NCBI GenBank assembly: GCA_005883235.1
Contig: VAYE01000030.1
Coordinates: forward strand, 1 to 5,735
DNA from: Actinomycetota bacterium
GTDB taxonomy: Bacteria > Actinomycetota > Thermoleophilia > Gaiellales > Gaiellaceae
Reading direction: 5' to 3'
DNA length: 5,735 nucleotides
Shown: positions 5,200 to 5,735 of the stretch, piece after piece
How positions within the stretch are numbered: the first letter of the stretch is position 1
How the letters are laid out: every line of letters starts with the position of its first letter
Translations under genes and position numbers: made by a program
Notes under the pieces: generated by a model
What the model was told of the DNA's origin: nothing
Databases searched by the model: none
What the model saw: the letters and a program-made list of their open reading frames with translations, nothing else

Positions 5200-5735
5200 G
5201 AATCTTCCCCGCAGCCCGTCTTGGAGAGTCACCTCGATCGGCGAGAATCGCTTCGAAGGCTGCGACGACAGAAGTGTCGAACTGCGTGCCAACTGCCTGC
5301 GCAAGTCGAAGGCGCGCCACACGACTAGGCATCGCTTCGCGATAAGGCCGGTCAGACGTCATGGCGTCATACGCATCTGCCACCGCGATGATCCGAGAAA
5401 GTAGCGGGATGTCGCCTCCGACTAGCCCATCCGGATAGCCTCTTCCGTCTATGCGTTCATGATGGTGGCGCACAACTGCTGCAATTTCAGCATAATCCTC
5501 TACTTTCGCAAGAATCATTTCGCCAATCGCCGAATGCTTTTCCATTTGCCGTCGTTCTCGGAGAGTGAGTGGGCCCGGCTTCTCAAGCAACCCAGGCGGA
5601 AGACCGACCTTTCCGATGTCGTGCACGAGACCGCATAGATGGGTGAGCTGTACTTCTTCTTCCGAGAGGCCCATGCGGGACGCGATCTCCTCTGCGTAGC
5701 GAGCGACAGATGTTGAATGACCGGCGGTGTATCGA
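5144..5735 (-). CDS. HD-GYP domain cyclic-di-GMP phosphodiesterase, 5' end beyond the window
   Basis: The frame is open to the right edge, so only the C-terminal ~197 residues are visible. An ATG at 5674 is internal: the residues before it ([18 protein letters not shown]) are themselves the conserved start of the HD-GYP domain. The domain is complete from there. It has the HD pair of H-D-I-G-K (5618-5623), [17 protein letters not shown] with GYP at 5432-5440, and [25 protein letters not shown]. All expected metal-binding residues seem present, so activity is likely: HD-GYP enzymes hydrolyse cyclic-di-GMP to pGpG or GMP. Any sensor or receiver domain would lie outside the window. Third-position GC is low (7 of 20 codons in 5465-5524). 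The last 18 codons and stop overlap the end of the LAL gene on the other strand. Confidence 0.88.
   Translation of the reverse strand, partial: RYTAGHSTSVARYAEEIASRMGLSEEEVQLTHLCGLVHDIGKVGLPPGLLEKPGPLTLRERRQMEKHSAIGEMILAKVEDYAEIAAVVRHHHERIDGRGYPDGLVGGDIPLLSRIIAVADAYDAMTSDRPYREAMPSRVARLRLAQAVGTQFDTSVVAAFEAILADRGDSPRRAAGKILSASGHSIRAAVQSRGAA

Noticed and set aside
5084..5404. 106-codon plus-strand ORF after the LAL gene
   Set aside because: It is out of frame with the LAL HTH region and antisense to well-conserved HD-GYP motifs, with no start signal.
5144..5674. Taking ATG at 5674 as the true start of the HD-GYP protein
   Set aside because: In-frame codons upstream to the window edge encode the conserved first helix of the domain (Y-T-A-G-H-S and so on), so the real start lies beyond 5735.

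Overview
The window looks like chromosomal DNA from a very GC-rich bacterium, most likely an actinobacterium. A Thermoleophilia-type lineage (Gaiellales or Solirubrobacterales) is my guess, from protein style and the apparent leaderless promoters, not a proof. No tRNA, rRNA, CRISPR array, insertion sequence or phage gene is visible.

Left part (1-2540, third codon positions almost all G/C). The minus strand begins with the first ten codons of a gene resembling peptidase E (1-31). Facing away from it is an unrecognised 47-residue ORF (73-216), whose stop codon interlocks with that of the next minus-strand gene. That gene (213-1127) encodes a DUF1028 domain (Ntn-hydrolase-like fold) fused to a C-terminal TPR-like region. 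Head-to-head with it, across only 22 bp, is an adenosine-deaminase-superfamily enzyme (1150-2160) that keeps the metal and catalytic residues but has lost two purine-contact motifs. An 88-residue stand-alone LuxR-type DNA-binding protein follows (2236-2502), ending at a perfect 13-bp GC hairpin (2508-2540).

Right part (about 2541-5735, clearly lower third-position GC). A large MalT-like LuxR (LAL) regulator with a STAND ATPase (2644-5199) converges on, and overlaps by 56 bp, a minus-strand HD-GYP cyclic-di-GMP phosphodiesterase. The HD-GYP reading frame runs off the right edge. This half carries signalling and regulatory genes, the left half mainly catabolic enzymes. The composition step suggests the two halves have different histories.

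The most interesting regulatory signal is a -10-like hexamer followed by exactly six bases and then the start codon. It occurs at four starts (31 minus, 73 plus, 1127 minus, 1150 plus), with a weaker version at 2236. This is what leaderless genes look like. In both divergent pairs the promoters are physically interlocked, so the partner genes may be co-regulated or mutually exclusive.
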